A stretch of 64,000 nucleotides of DNA, from assembly GCF_900104515.1 (NCBI RefSeq), contig NZ_FNJL01000007.1, positions 124,001-188,000 on the forward strand, written 5' to 3'. Positions 45,244 through 54,039 of the stretch are shown here, in pieces (the stretch's first letter is position 1; each line of letters begins with the position of its first letter). This DNA is from Paracidovorax cattleyae. GTDB taxonomy: Bacteria > Pseudomonadota > Gammaproteobacteria > Burkholderiales > Burkholderiaceae_C. Below the pieces are notes generated by a model. It worked only from the letters and a program-made list of their open reading frames with translations, was not told the DNA's origin and ran no database searches. The translations under genes were made by a program, and so were the position numbers.

Positions 45244-47517
45244 ATGCAGTCCGACGCACCGACTTCCCCGTCTTCCGCACATCCGTGGCAGTTCTTCCGC
45301 GCCGGCGGCGTGGACCAGGTCCTCATCCGCACGGGCGCGGACATCGCGCACCTGGCCGAGCTGGACCAGAAACTCTGGGTGGCCCTCGCCTGCCCCACGC
45401 GGGGCGTGGAGTTCGACCCGCGCACGCTCGACCTCATCGATACCGACGGCGACGGGCGCATCCGCCCGCCCGAACTGCTGGCGGCCTGCGCCTGGGCCTG
45501 CGAGCGGCTGCGCGATCCCGATGAGCTGGCCCGGCCGGGCCCTGCGATGGCCCTCTCCGCCCTGGACGACGCCACCGAGGACGGGGCAGCCCTCGCCGCG
45601 CAGGCCCGGCGCATCCTGGCCCTGGCGGGGCGGGAGGACGCGGAATCCATCACGCTGGACGAGGTGCTGGAGCGCAGCGAGAAACTGAACGCCCAGCGCT
45701 TCAATGGCGACGGCGCGGTGTCTCCCGCCACGGCCGAGGACGATGCGGAGGCCCTCGAGGCGCTGAAACGCATCATGGCCACCCACGGCAGCGTGCCGGC
45801 GGTGGCCGACCAGCCGGCCGGCGTGGACCGGAAGACGGCCGAGGCCTTCTTCGCCGAGGTGGACGCGCTGCAGCAGTGGGCAGACGGGGTGCAGGCGCAT
45901 CCGGAGGGAATGCCGCTGGGAGACCGCACGCTGCAGGCGGCCCAGGCCGTGCAGGCCGTGCGCCACAAGGTGGACGATTTCTTCACGCGGGCGCGGCTGG
46001 CTGCCTACGATCCACGGGTGCGCACGGCGATGCACCCGTCGGACGACGACTATGCCGCGCTGGCCCGGATGGAACTCTCGCCCGGCTCGGATGCCGTGGC
46101 GGCCCTGCCGCTCGCGCCCTTCACGCCCGACGGCACCCTGCCCCTGGAGCGCGGCATCAATCCCGCCTGGGCCGGGGCCGTGCAGGCGCTGCGCGACAAG
46201 GCCCTGGTGCCGCTGCTGGGCGAGCCAGCGCGCGCGTCGCTGTCGGAAGCAGACTGGAAGCGGACGCTGGACGCGCTGCAGCCCTGCCTGAAGCAGCTGT
46301 CGGCCCGCCCCGCGACGCACCTGGACGCGCTCGATGCGGACACCGTGCGCCAGCTGCATGGCAGCGGCGTGCGCGAGCGGGTGATGGCACTGATCGAGCA
46401 GGACGAAGCCGAAAAGGCGCACAACGGCCACACGCTGGCGCTGGAAAAGCTGCTGCGCTTCAAGCGCGATCTGCTGCGGCTGCTGAACAACTTCGTCTCG
46501 TTCTCGGCCTTCTACCAGCGCGAATGGGCGATCTTCCAGGCGGGCACGCTCTACCTGGACGCCCGCAGCTGCGACCTGACGGTGCAGGTGGCAGACGCGG
46601 GGCGCCACGCCAAGCTGGCGGGGCTGGCCAAGACCTACCTCGCCTACTGCGACTGCACGCGCAAGGGACGAAAGATGGGCATCGTCGCGGCCTTCACGGC
46701 CGGTGATGTCGATTTCCTCTTCGTGGGCCGCAATGGCGTGTTCTATGACCGCGACGGCCTCGACTGGGACGCGACCATCACCAAGATCATCGAGAACCCC
46801 ACGAGCATCGCCCAGGCCTTCTTCTCGCCGTACAAGAAGTTCCTGCGCATGATCGAGGAACAGGTGGCCAAGCGTGCGGCCACCAGCGACTCCCGGGTGG
46901 AGAAATCGCTGGGCGCCACGGCCGGCAGCCTGGCCACCGCGCCCGGCAAGACCCTGGCGAACGCGGCGGCACCGGCAGTGCCGGCGGGCCCACTCGACAA
47001 CATGCAGCGCCGCATGGACGTGGGCACGGTGGCCGCGATCGGTGTGGCCCTGGGCAGCCTGAGCGCCGTCGCCGTGGGCATCTTCGCGAAGTTCGTGGAC
47101 CTGGGCGCCTGGATACCGATCGCGCTGCTCGGCATCGTCGTGGCCATTTCGGGGCCGAGCATGCTGATCGCCTGGCTCAAGCTGCGTCAGCGCAGCCTGG
47201 GCCCGATCCTGGATGCGAGCGGCTGGGCCATCAACGGCCGGATGCGCATCAACACCCGACTGGGCGGATCGCTGTCGCAGACAGCCCATGTGCCGCCGGG
47301 CGCACGCCGCATGCTGAACGATCCGTTCCCCGAGTCGCGCACGCCGGCATGGACGGCGGCCTGCGTGGCGGTGGTCCTGGCGGTGGCGGGCGTGCTGGCA
47401 TGGCGCATGGGCTGGTTCCACCGGCCTGCCGCGCCGGCCGATGCGGTCGCGACCTCGCAGGCGGTACCGGCCGCGTCCACCGCCAGCGGCCCGGCAGTGG
47501 CCGCATCGGCGCCCTGA
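45244..47517 (+). CDS. Uncharacterised membrane protein with EF-hand-like calcium loops
   Basis: I do not recognise a characterised homologue. The 757-residue protein begins with a soluble region containing a textbook EF-hand loop at residues 66-77 (DTDGDGRIRPPE) and a second, looser calcium-loop-like segment near 160-175 (FNGDGAVSPATAED). A long, mostly helical middle follows. Near the C-terminus there are three hydrophobic segments (about 598-622, 628-650 and 699-718), then a Pro/Ala tail. No signal peptide is seen, so the N-terminal part is probably cytoplasmic. The ATG at 45244 is chosen; an ATG at 45178 would add 22 unremarkable residues. Neighbours (nrdR, aroC) give no functional hint. 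Confidence 0.8.
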   Translation: MQSDAPTSPSSAHPWQFFRAGGVDQVLIRTGADIAHLAELDQKLWVALACPTRGVEFDPRTLDLIDTDGDGRIRPPELLAACAWACERLRDPDELARPGPAMALSALDDATEDGAALAAQARRILALAGREDAESITLDEVLERSEKLNAQRFNGDGAVSPATAEDDAEALEALKRIMATHGSVPAVADQPAGVDRKTAEAFFAEVDALQQWADGVQAHPEGMPLGDRTLQAAQAVQAVRHKVDDFFTRARLAAYDPRVRTAMHPSDDDYAALARMELSPGSDAVAALPLAPFTPDGTLPLERGINPAWAGAVQALRDKALVPLLGEPARASLSEADWKRTLDALQPCLKQLSARPATHLDALDADTVRQLHGSGVRERVMALIEQDEAEKAHNGHTLALEKLLRFKRDLLRLLNNFVSFSAFYQREWAIFQAGTLYLDARSCDLTVQVADAGRHAKLAGLAKTYLAYCDCTRKGRKMGIVAAFTAGDVDFLFVGRNGVFYDRDGLDWDATITKIIENPTSIAQAFFSPYKKFLRMIEEQVAKRAATSDSRVEKSLGATAGSLATAPGKTLANAAAPAVPAGPLDNMQRRMDVGTVAAIGVALGSLSAVAVGIFAKFVDLGAWIPIALLGIVVAISGPSMLIAWLKLRQRSLGPILDASGWAINGRMRINTRLGGSLSQTAHVPPGARRMLNDPFPESRTPAWTAACVAVVLAVAGVLAWRMGWFHRPAAPADAVATSQAVPAASTASGPAVAASAP

Positions 47518-47551
47518 GTCCCTCGGCCCTGGGCGGCAGCCCGCCTGGCGA

Positions 47552-48649
47552 TTACAGGAAAGACGCCTGGATCGGCGGCACCGCCGGCACCACGTCGCCG
47601 CACTGGGCGCGGTGCCGCAGGGCATGGTCCATCAGCACGATGGCCAGCAATGCCTCGGCGATGGGCGCGGCACGGATGCCCACGCAGGGGTCGTGGCGGC
47701 CTTTGGTGACCACCTCGGTGCTCTGCCCATGCACGTCGATGGACTCGCGCGGGCTGACGATGGAACTGGTCGGTTTGATGCCGAGCGACACCTCGATGTC
47801 CTGGCCCGTGCTGATGCCGCCCAGCACGCCGCCGGCGTTGTTGCTGGCGAAGCCCCGGGGCGTGAGCGAGTCGCCATGGGTCGTGCCGCGCTGCGCCACG
47901 CTGGCGAAGCCGGCGCCGATCTCCACGCCCTTGACGGCGTTGAGGCCCATCATGGCGTGGGCGATGTCGGCGTCGAGCTTGTCGTAGAGCGGCTCGCCCA
48001 GGCCCACGGGCACATTGCGGGCCTGCACGCGCAGGCGGGCGCCACAGGAATCACCGGCCTTGCGCAGCGCGTCCATGTACTCCTCATAGCGAGAGACATC
48101 GGCCACGGGCGCGTAGAAAGGGTTGCGGGGCACATGGTCCCAGCTCTCGAAGGGAATATCCAGCTCGCCCAGTTGCGTCATGCAGGCGCGCAACTCGATG
48201 CCGTACTTCGCCTGCAGCCACTTGCGCGCCACCGCGCCGGCGGCCACGGTCGGCGCCGTCAGGCGCGCCGAAGAGCGCCCCCCCCCGCGCGGGTCGCGCA
48301 CGCCGAACTTGTGCCAGTACGTGTAGTCGGCATGGCCGGGGCGGAAGCTCTGGGCGATGTTGCTGTAGTCCTTGCTGCGCTGGTCGGTATTGCGGATCAG
48401 CAGCGCGATCGGCGTGCCGGTGGTGCGGCCCTCGTACACGCCGGACAGGATCTCGACGGCATCGGCCTCGTTGCGCTGCGTGACATGGCGGCTCGTGCCG
48501 GGCCGCCGGCGGTCCAGCTCCGCCTGAATGTCCGCCTCCGCCAGCTCCATGCCCGGCGGGCAGCCGTCGATCACGCAGCCGATGGCCGGGCCGTGAGATT
48601 CACCGAAATTGGTGACTGCGAAGATGGTGCCGAGTGTGTTGCCGCTCAT
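47552..48649 (-). CDS. aroC: Chorismate synthase
   Basis: AroC converts EPSP to chorismate, the last common step of aromatic amino acid synthesis, using reduced FMN. The 365-residue protein is full length, with the signature [18 protein letters not shown] (residues 16-33), the [10 protein letters not shown] region, and RGGGRSSAR. The C-terminal SASN-like [14 protein letters not shown] and [10 protein letters not shown] segments are intact. It stands alone on the minus strand, convergent with the EF-hand protein gene. Confidence 0.98.
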   Translation of the reverse strand: MSGNTLGTIFAVTNFGESHGPAIGCVIDGCPPGMELAEADIQAELDRRRPGTSRHVTQRNEADAVEILSGVYEGRTTGTPIALLIRNTDQRSKDYSNIAQSFRPGHADYTYWHKFGVRDPRGGGRSSARLTAPTVAAGAVARKWLQAKYGIELRACMTQLGELDIPFESWDHVPRNPFYAPVADVSRYEEYMDALRKAGDSCGARLRVQARNVPVGLGEPLYDKLDADIAHAMMGLNAVKGVEIGAGFASVAQRGTTHGDSLTPRGFASNNAGGVLGGISTGQDIEVSLGIKPTSSIVSPRESIDVHGQSTEVVTKGRHDPCVGIRAAPIAEALLAIVLMDHALRHRAQCGDVVPAVPPIQASFL

Positions 48650-48794
48650 GGCGCAGGATTATCCCAGAGCCATCCGCCGAGCCGGGCCACAGCACCTCAT
48701 TCCAGACCGAAGAACACGCGATACGGCGCCAGTCAGCGGGCGCAGCGCTCGAGCAAGCACGCCCTCACCCGTCAAACGGCCGCGGAGCAGGCCA

Positions 48795-48903
48795 AGCCAG
48801 CAGACGCCGTGGGGCCGGCTTTGCCGGACCACTGGCGTCGTCCCCCTTCCCGGCGCGCGCAGCGCGACGAGAGAAGGGGGAAAGCGCGCAGCGCCTCAGG
48901 GGG
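48795..48903. repeat. GC-rich intergenic repeat-like hairpins
   Basis: This stretch between aroC and the CBS gene holds a small hairpin (CCGGCTTTGCCGG) and a larger inverted repeat whose arms are CCCCCTTC and GAAGGGGG (about 48842-48880), with GC-alternating sequence between and after them, ending CGCCTCAGGGGG. The form recalls short interspersed repeats common in Acidovorax-type genomes. A related CCCCTGAGGGG motif occurs at 30633-30643. Copy number cannot be judged from one window. Confidence 0.4.
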
Positions 48904-49348
48904 TAGCTTCTTTTTCCTCAGGCCAGTCCCGGATATAGGCCTTGAGCATCTTGTTCTCGAAGTTCTGGCTGTCCACCACGGCCTTGGCCACGTCGTAGAA
49001 GCTCACCACGCCCATGAGCATCTTCTTGTCCATGACCGGCATGTAGCGTGCGTGGCGGTTGAGCATCATGCGGCGCACCTCGTCCATCTCGGTCTCGAGC
49101 GTGCAGGTGAGAGGCGCGTCGTCCATGGCGGTGCGCACGAGCATGGTGCCCACGGTGCCGCCGTTCTTCACCACGGCCTGGATGACCTCGCGGAAGGTGA
49201 GCATGCCCACCAGGTCGCCGTGGTCCATCACCACCAGCGAGCCGATGTCCTTGTCCGCCATGACCTCGACGGCTTTCGCCAGGGGTTCGTCGGCGGTGAC
49301 GGTGAAGAGCGTGTTGCCTTTGACGCGGAGGATGTCGCTGACTTTCAT
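48896..49348 (-). CDS. CBS-domain protein
   Basis: The 150-residue protein is two tandem CBS domains (about residues 3-65 and 72-132), with typical ADEPLAKAVEVMADKDIGSL and RHARYMPVMD segments. Such free-standing pairs bind adenine nucleotides and regulate partner proteins. No partner domain is present here, so the target is unknown. The ATG at 49348 is preceded by GGAG at 7 bases. It is divergent from metY, and the two share a gap of about 105 bases. Confidence 0.9.
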   Translation of the reverse strand: MKVSDILRVKGNTLFTVTADEPLAKAVEVMADKDIGSLVVMDHGDLVGMLTFREVIQAVVKNGGTVGTMLVRTAMDDAPLTCTLETEMDEVRRMMLNRHARYMPVMDKKMLMGVVSFYDVAKAVVDSQNFENKMLKAYIRDWPEEKEATP

Positions 49349-49453
49349 GGGAGGTCTCCAGGGGGGCGCCGCGCCGCGGAGGCGGGCCGGTGGGTGTTTC
49401 CTGCGCAATATAGCCCACAATGTTGCGCTGCGATCACACACAGGAGACAACGA

Positions 49454-50767
49454 ATGCCCGGCCATTCCGACCCCGGCTTCGATACGCTGGCGCTGCATGC
49501 GGGCGCCGTGCCCGATCCGGCCACCGGCGCGCGCGCCGTGCCCATCCACCTGACGACCTCGTTCGTCTTCGAATCGAGCGACCATGCGGCGTCGCTGTTC
49601 AACCTCGAGCGGCCCGGCCACGTGTACAGCCGGATCAGCAATCCCACCAATGCGGTGCTGGAGCAGCGCGTGGCGGCGCTCGAAGGCGGCGCGGGGGCCA
49701 TCGCGGTGGCGAGCGGCCAGGCCGCGCTGCACCTGGCCGTCTGCACGCTGATGGGCGCGGGCGGGCACATCGTCGCGAGCACGGCGCTGTACGGCGGCTC
49801 GCAGAACCTGCTGCACTACACGCTGCGGCGCTTCGGCATCGAGACCACCTTCGTGCAGCCGGACGACCTGGACGGCTGGCGCGCCGCCATCCGGCCCGAA
49901 ACCCGCCTGCTCTTCGGAGAAACGGTGGGCAACCCGGGCCTGCAGGTGCTGGACATTCCGGCCGTGGCGGAGATCGCGCACGCGGCGGGTGCTCCGCTGC
50001 TGGTGGACTCCACCCTCACCTCCCCCTGGCTCATGCGCCCGCTGGAACATGGGGCCGACCTGGTCTATCACTCCGCCACCAAGTTCCTCTCCGGCCACGG
50101 GACGGTGATCGGCGGTGTGGTGGTCGATGGGGGCACATTCGACTGGGAGGCCTCGGGACGCTTCCCGGAACTCTGCGCGCCATACGCGGGCTTCCACGGC
50201 ATGGTGTTTTCGGAAGAGTCCACCGTGGGGGCCTTCCTGCTGCGCGCGCGGCGCGAGGGGCTGCGCGATTTCGGCGCCTGCATGAGCCCGCACACGGCCT
50301 GGCTGATCCTGCAGGGCATCGAGACGCTGCCGCTGCGCATGGAACGCCACATGCGCAACACGGAGCGGGTGGTGGAGTTCCTGGCGAGCCACCCCTTCGT
50401 GTCCCGCGTCGGCCACCCGATGCTGGAGTCGCACCCCAGCCATGCGCTAGCGCAGCGCCTGCTGCCGCGCGGCGCGGGCTCGGTGTTCAGCTTCGACCTG
50501 CGGGGCAACCGGGCCCAGGGCCGGGCCTTCATCGAATCGCTGAAGGTCTTCAGCCACCTCGCCAACGTGGGGGACTGCCGCAGCCTGGTGATCCACCCCG
50601 CCAGCACGACGCACTTCCGGATGGACGACGCGGCGCTGGCGCAGGCCGGCATCGCGCAGGGCACGATCCGCCTGTCGATCGGGCTGGAGGATGCGGACGA
50701 CCTGATCGACGACCTGAAGCGCGCGCTGAAGGCCGCTGAAAAAGCCGGTGGAAAGGCGGGTGCGTGA
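49454..50767 (+). CDS. metY: O-acetylhomoserine sulfhydrylase (aminocarboxypropyltransferase)
   Basis: MetY makes homocysteine directly from O-acetylhomoserine and sulfide. The 437-residue PLP enzyme belongs to the Cys/Met-metabolism family. Lys210 in HSATKFLSGHG binds PLP, YSRISNPTNAVLE contacts the cofactor, and the length and early FDTLALHAG favour MetY over the shorter MetZ or MetB. The ATG at 49454 follows AGGAG. The hydrolase gene overlaps its stop codon by one base; no metX acetyltransferase is in the window. Confidence 0.93.
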   Translation: MPGHSDPGFDTLALHAGAVPDPATGARAVPIHLTTSFVFESSDHAASLFNLERPGHVYSRISNPTNAVLEQRVAALEGGAGAIAVASGQAALHLAVCTLMGAGGHIVASTALYGGSQNLLHYTLRRFGIETTFVQPDDLDGWRAAIRPETRLLFGETVGNPGLQVLDIPAVAEIAHAAGAPLLVDSTLTSPWLMRPLEHGADLVYHSATKFLSGHGTVIGGVVVDGGTFDWEASGRFPELCAPYAGFHGMVFSEESTVGAFLLRARREGLRDFGACMSPHTAWLILQGIETLPLRMERHMRNTERVVEFLASHPFVSRVGHPMLESHPSHALAQRLLPRGAGSVFSFDLRGNRAQGRAFIESLKVFSHLANVGDCRSLVIHPASTTHFRMDDAALAQAGIAQGTIRLSIGLEDADDLIDDLKRALKAAEKAGGKAGA

Positions 50768-51576
50768 TGCAGGTGACCGTCAATGGCCAGGCTGCCTATT
50801 GCTATACGGGCGGCAAGCCCTTCGACCCGACACGACCCACGGTGGTGATGGTGCACGGAGTGCTCAACGACCACAGTGTGTGGGGCTTCCAGAGCCGGCA
50901 TCTGGCGCACCACGGCTGGAACGTGCTGGCGGTGGACCTGCCCGGCCACGGGCGCAGCGATGGCGAGGCGCCGCAGAGCGTGGAAGAGGCCGCGGATTTC
51001 GTCGTGGCGCTGCTGCGCGCGCTGGGCGTGGAGCGGGTTGCGCTCGTGGGGCACAGTTGGGGCTCGCTGATCGCGCTGGAGGCGGCATCACGGCTGGGAG
51101 ACTCCGCGACGCACCTGGCGCTGGTGGGCACGGCCTACCCGATGAAGGTGTCGCCCGCGCTCATCGAAGCCTCGCTGAACGAGTCCGAGAAGGCCCTGCG
51201 GATGGTGAACGTGTTCTCGCGCAGCAGCCTGGCGTCGCCTTCGGGCGCGGGCTTCTGGGCCTTCGGCGCCGGCATGGCGCTCGGGCGCCGCGTGCTGCGC
51301 AGCAATCCGCACGTGAACGTGTTCCACCGCGGCTTCGTGGCCTGCGACCGCTATGCGGGGGCGGAAGCCGCCGTGGCCGCCCTCGCCTGCCCGGTACTGT
51401 TCGCGCTCGGTGCGCAGGACCAGATGACGCAGCCCCGGGCCGCGCAGGGCCTGGTCGCGGCGGCGCGCGGGGCGGGACTGGACGTGCGCGTGGAGATGCT
51501 GCCCGTGGGCCATTTCCAGATGACGGAGGCGCCGGAGGACACGCTGCGCGTGCTGCGCGCCTTCCTCGGTGCCTGA
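50767..51576 (+). CDS. Alpha/beta-hydrolase
   Basis: This 269-residue protein has the alpha/beta-hydrolase fold: oxyanion segment VMVHGVLND, DLPGHGRSDG, and the nucleophile elbow GHSWGS with Ser97. The acid is probably in GAQDQM and the histidine in VGHFQM near the end. The cap region is helical and the substrate is unknown. The ATG at 50767 overlaps the metY stop (TGATG); a GTG three bases earlier is also possible. Overlap with metY suggests co-expression, but a role in methionine synthesis is not implied by the sequence. Confidence 0.9.
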   Translation: MQVTVNGQAAYCYTGGKPFDPTRPTVVMVHGVLNDHSVWGFQSRHLAHHGWNVLAVDLPGHGRSDGEAPQSVEEAADFVVALLRALGVERVALVGHSWGSLIALEAASRLGDSATHLALVGTAYPMKVSPALIEASLNESEKALRMVNVFSRSSLASPSGAGFWAFGAGMALGRRVLRSNPHVNVFHRGFVACDRYAGAEAAVAALACPVLFALGAQDQMTQPRAAQGLVAAARGAGLDVRVEMLPVGHFQMTEAPEDTLRVLRAFLGA

Positions 51577-51634
51577 GGATTCGCGGCCCCGTATCAGGGA
51601 ACAGGAGCCGTCGCATGCAGCGCACGCCCGCGCG

Positions 51635-52414
51635 CTACGAACGGCGTTCGGGGCCCCCGGGCAGCGCACCGCCCTGCCCGTGAGCCGCCACCAGCTGTGG
51701 CGCGAGCAGCCGGCACAGGCCGGTGAGGTCTTCCACCACGATGGGCTCCGGCCCCTCGTGCGGCCAGGCGATGCCGGCCCGGTTGATCCAGACGGCCTGC
51801 ATGCCGGCCTGCAGGGCGCCATGGGCGTCGAGCGTGGCATCGTCGCCCACGTGGAGCACGGCCTCCGGCGGCACGCCGAGCCGCTTCGCGGCTTCTTGGA
51901 AGATGCGCGGATCGGGCTTGGCGACGCCGAAGGTGCGGGCCGTCACGCTTCCCTGGAAGTAATTCCCCAGCCCGATGCGATGCAGGTCGGCATTCCCATT
52001 GGTGAGCGCCATGAGCGGATAGCGCGGTGCGAGGAATTCCAGGGCGGCGATGGCATCGTCGTACAGATCGACCCGCTGGCGCTCCGCGAAGAACAGCTCG
52101 TAGGCCGCGTCGGTGAGGGATTCGTCCTCTCCCGCCCGCCGCAGCGCCGCGCGGATGCTTTCGCGCCGCAGGGCGCTCAGGTCGTGGGAGAGATGGGCAT
52201 GCGCCTGCACGACCTCGGCGCGGATCACGGCAGCCGTTTCGGCATCGGCCAGCAACGCGGCCGTGGCCGGCGCGCGCGTTCCCAGCCAGTCCCGCAGCAC
52301 CTGCTCGGCCCTCCGGATGGCCGGCCAGATCGGCCAGAGGGTGTCGTCGAGATCAAGGGTCATCGCGCGGATGCGGGTGGTATCGAGCATGGTGGCCGAG
52401 AATAGCGCAACCAT
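51635..52414 (-). CDS. HAD-superfamily phosphatase
   Basis: The 259-residue protein is a HAD-like hydrolase with motif I DLDDTLW (nucleophile Asp21, acid/base Asp23), motif II in LTNGNAD, the lysine in GVAKPDPRIF, and motif IV in LHVGDDATLDAHGA. A helical C1 cap lies between motifs I and II. Members of this subgroup act on small phosphorylated metabolites such as sugar phosphates or FMN; which one is unknown. The ATG at 52414 follows AAGAGGGA; an ATG at 52390 is the alternative. It is divergent from hemH, with only 26 bases between start codons. Confidence 0.9.
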   Translation of the reverse strand: MVALFSATMLDTTRIRAMTLDLDDTLWPIWPAIRRAEQVLRDWLGTRAPATAALLADAETAAVIRAEVVQAHAHLSHDLSALRRESIRAALRRAGEDESLTDAAYELFFAERQRVDLYDDAIAALEFLAPRYPLMALTNGNADLHRIGLGNYFQGSVTARTFGVAKPDPRIFQEAAKRLGVPPEAVLHVGDDATLDAHGALQAGMQAVWINRAGIAWPHEGPEPIVVEDLTGLCRLLAPQLVAAHGQGGALPGGPERRS

Positions 52415-52440
52415 TGCATTCCCTCTTCCCTTACGCGCCC

Positions 52441-53481
52441 ATGAACGCATCCGCTGCAGATCGCTCCCAGACCGCCCCGAGGCCCCGCACCGCCGTGCTG
52501 CTGTGCAACCTGGGCACGCCCGAGGCGCCCACCGCGCCCGCGCTGCGCCGCTACCTCGCGCAGTTCCTGTCCGACCCGCGCATCGTGGAGATCCCCCGCG
52601 CCGCATGGCTGCCCATCCTGTACGGCATCATCCTGCGCATCCGGCCGGCGAAGTCCGCGGCCAAGTACGCCAGCATCTGGATGCCCGAGGGCTCGCCCCT
52701 GGCCGTGTGGACGGAGCGCCAGGCGACGCTGCTGCTCGGATGGCTGGGCGAGGCCGGGCTGCGGGTGCAGGTGCGGCATGCGATGCGCTACGGGCAGCCG
52801 TCCATCGCCGGCCAGCTGAAGGCCCTGCAGGCCGAGGGCGTGGACCGCGTGCTGGTGCTGCCGCTCTATCCGCAGTATTCGGGCACGACCACCGCGAGCG
52901 TGTCGGACGACGTATGCGCCTATGCGCTGCGCACGCGCCGCCTGCCGGAACTGCGTTTCGTGAACAGCTACCACGACCACCCCGCCTACATCGACGCGCT
53001 GGCGCGCAGCGTGCGTGCGCACTGGCAGCGCGAGGGCGGGCCGGCAGAACAGCTCGTGATGAGCTTCCATGGCATTCCGGAACGCGCCGTGCGCCTGGGC
53101 GACCCCTACCAGCAGGAATGCCTGGCGACCGCCGCACTGCTGGCGCAGGCGCTGGGCCTGTCGCCGGACCGCTACCGGGTGACCTTCCAGTCCCGCTTCG
53201 GCAAGGCCAAGTGGCTCGAGCCCTATACCGAGCCGACGCTCATCGAGATGGCCCGGGGCGGCACGCGCAGCGTGGACGTCATGTGCCCGGGGTTCACCAG
53301 CGACTGCCTGGAAACGCTGGAGGAAATCAACCAGGAGGCGCGCGAGGCCTTCCTGCATGCAGGCGGCCAGGAGTTCCGCTACATCCCCTGCCTGAACGCG
53401 GACAACGCCTGGATCACCGCGCTGAGCCGGATCGCGCAGGAGCACCTGTCGGGCTGGGATACCGGCGCGCAGGCACGCTGA
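52441..53481 (+). CDS. hemH: Ferrochelatase
   Basis: HemH inserts iron into protoporphyrin IX, the last step of heme synthesis. The 346-residue protein is full length, with LLCNLGTPEAP at the start, PLYPQYSGTTTAS (about 141-153), the catalytic SFHGIPE with His210, and CPGFTSDCLETLEEI. It is a peripheral inner-membrane enzyme in the family. The ATG at 52441 fits the family; an upstream TTG would add 9 residues. Heme made here is the substrate of the heme oxygenase encoded at 14800, though the genes are not linked. Confidence 0.97.
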   Translation: MNASAADRSQTAPRPRTAVLLCNLGTPEAPTAPALRRYLAQFLSDPRIVEIPRAAWLPILYGIILRIRPAKSAAKYASIWMPEGSPLAVWTERQATLLLGWLGEAGLRVQVRHAMRYGQPSIAGQLKALQAEGVDRVLVLPLYPQYSGTTTASVSDDVCAYALRTRRLPELRFVNSYHDHPAYIDALARSVRAHWQREGGPAEQLVMSFHGIPERAVRLGDPYQQECLATAALLAQALGLSPDRYRVTFQSRFGKAKWLEPYTEPTLIEMARGGTRSVDVMCPGFTSDCLETLEEINQEAREAFLHAGGQEFRYIPCLNADNAWITALSRIAQEHLSGWDTGAQAR

Positions 53482-53521
53482 GTACTGCAGCGCGGCCCTG
53501 CCCGCACCGCCACGGACCGGC

Positions 53522-53926
53522 TCAGACCAGCGGCGTGCGCGCCAGGCGGCGGGCGTTCGCCACCGCGGCACGGCGAACCGGGACGAGCCCCTTGCCGAGC
53601 ACGCCCGCGGCCGCGTCCTGCCACTGGCGCGCCAGCTGCGGACCCGTGGCCATCGTCCATGGCGTCCACCACAGCCGCATCATGCTGGCCGCCATGGCCT
53701 GCTGGGCCAGCAGGGTCTGCATGCCCATGGCGGCCCAGGACTGCACGAAGGCCCATTGCTTCTCGGCGACCATGCGGCCGAATTCGCGCCGGTCGCGCTG
53801 CGACGGGTTGGCGCCGGCGAGGGCCATGCGCGCCACGCGGTGCGCGACGACGGGCGGCACGGCCATGGCGAGTTCGGTCCCCTGGCGTGCCAGGGAACGG
53901 GTGCGGCGGGACGAAGGACCGGGCAT
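53522..53926 (-). CDS. Small phasin-like hypothetical protein
   Basis: The 134-residue protein is basic at both ends and has a helical, Met/Trp/Ala/Gln-rich middle (AFVQSWAAMGMQTLLAQQAM), without a signal peptide or clear membrane helix. This composition is like phasins and other polyhydroxyalkanoate-granule proteins, and the neighbour on the same strand degrades 3-hydroxybutyrate oligomers, but the assignment is only a guess. The ATG at 53926 is preferred because GAGGA lies 6 bases upstream; an ATG at 53932 is the alternative. Confidence 0.6.
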   Translation of the reverse strand: MPGPSSRRTRSLARQGTELAMAVPPVVAHRVARMALAGANPSQRDRREFGRMVAEKQWAFVQSWAAMGMQTLLAQQAMAASMMRLWWTPWTMATGPQLARQWQDAAAGVLGKGLVPVRRAAVANARRLARTPLV

Positions 53927-54039
53927 GGGCATTCCTCGAAGTGGCGGCCCCTCACTCTACCGGCCGGCCGCGGCGCGGGCGCCGAGCAACCGCGCGCGCC
54001 ACGGGGATTTACCCGCAGGGGAGGCCAGGCTGCGGCAGG

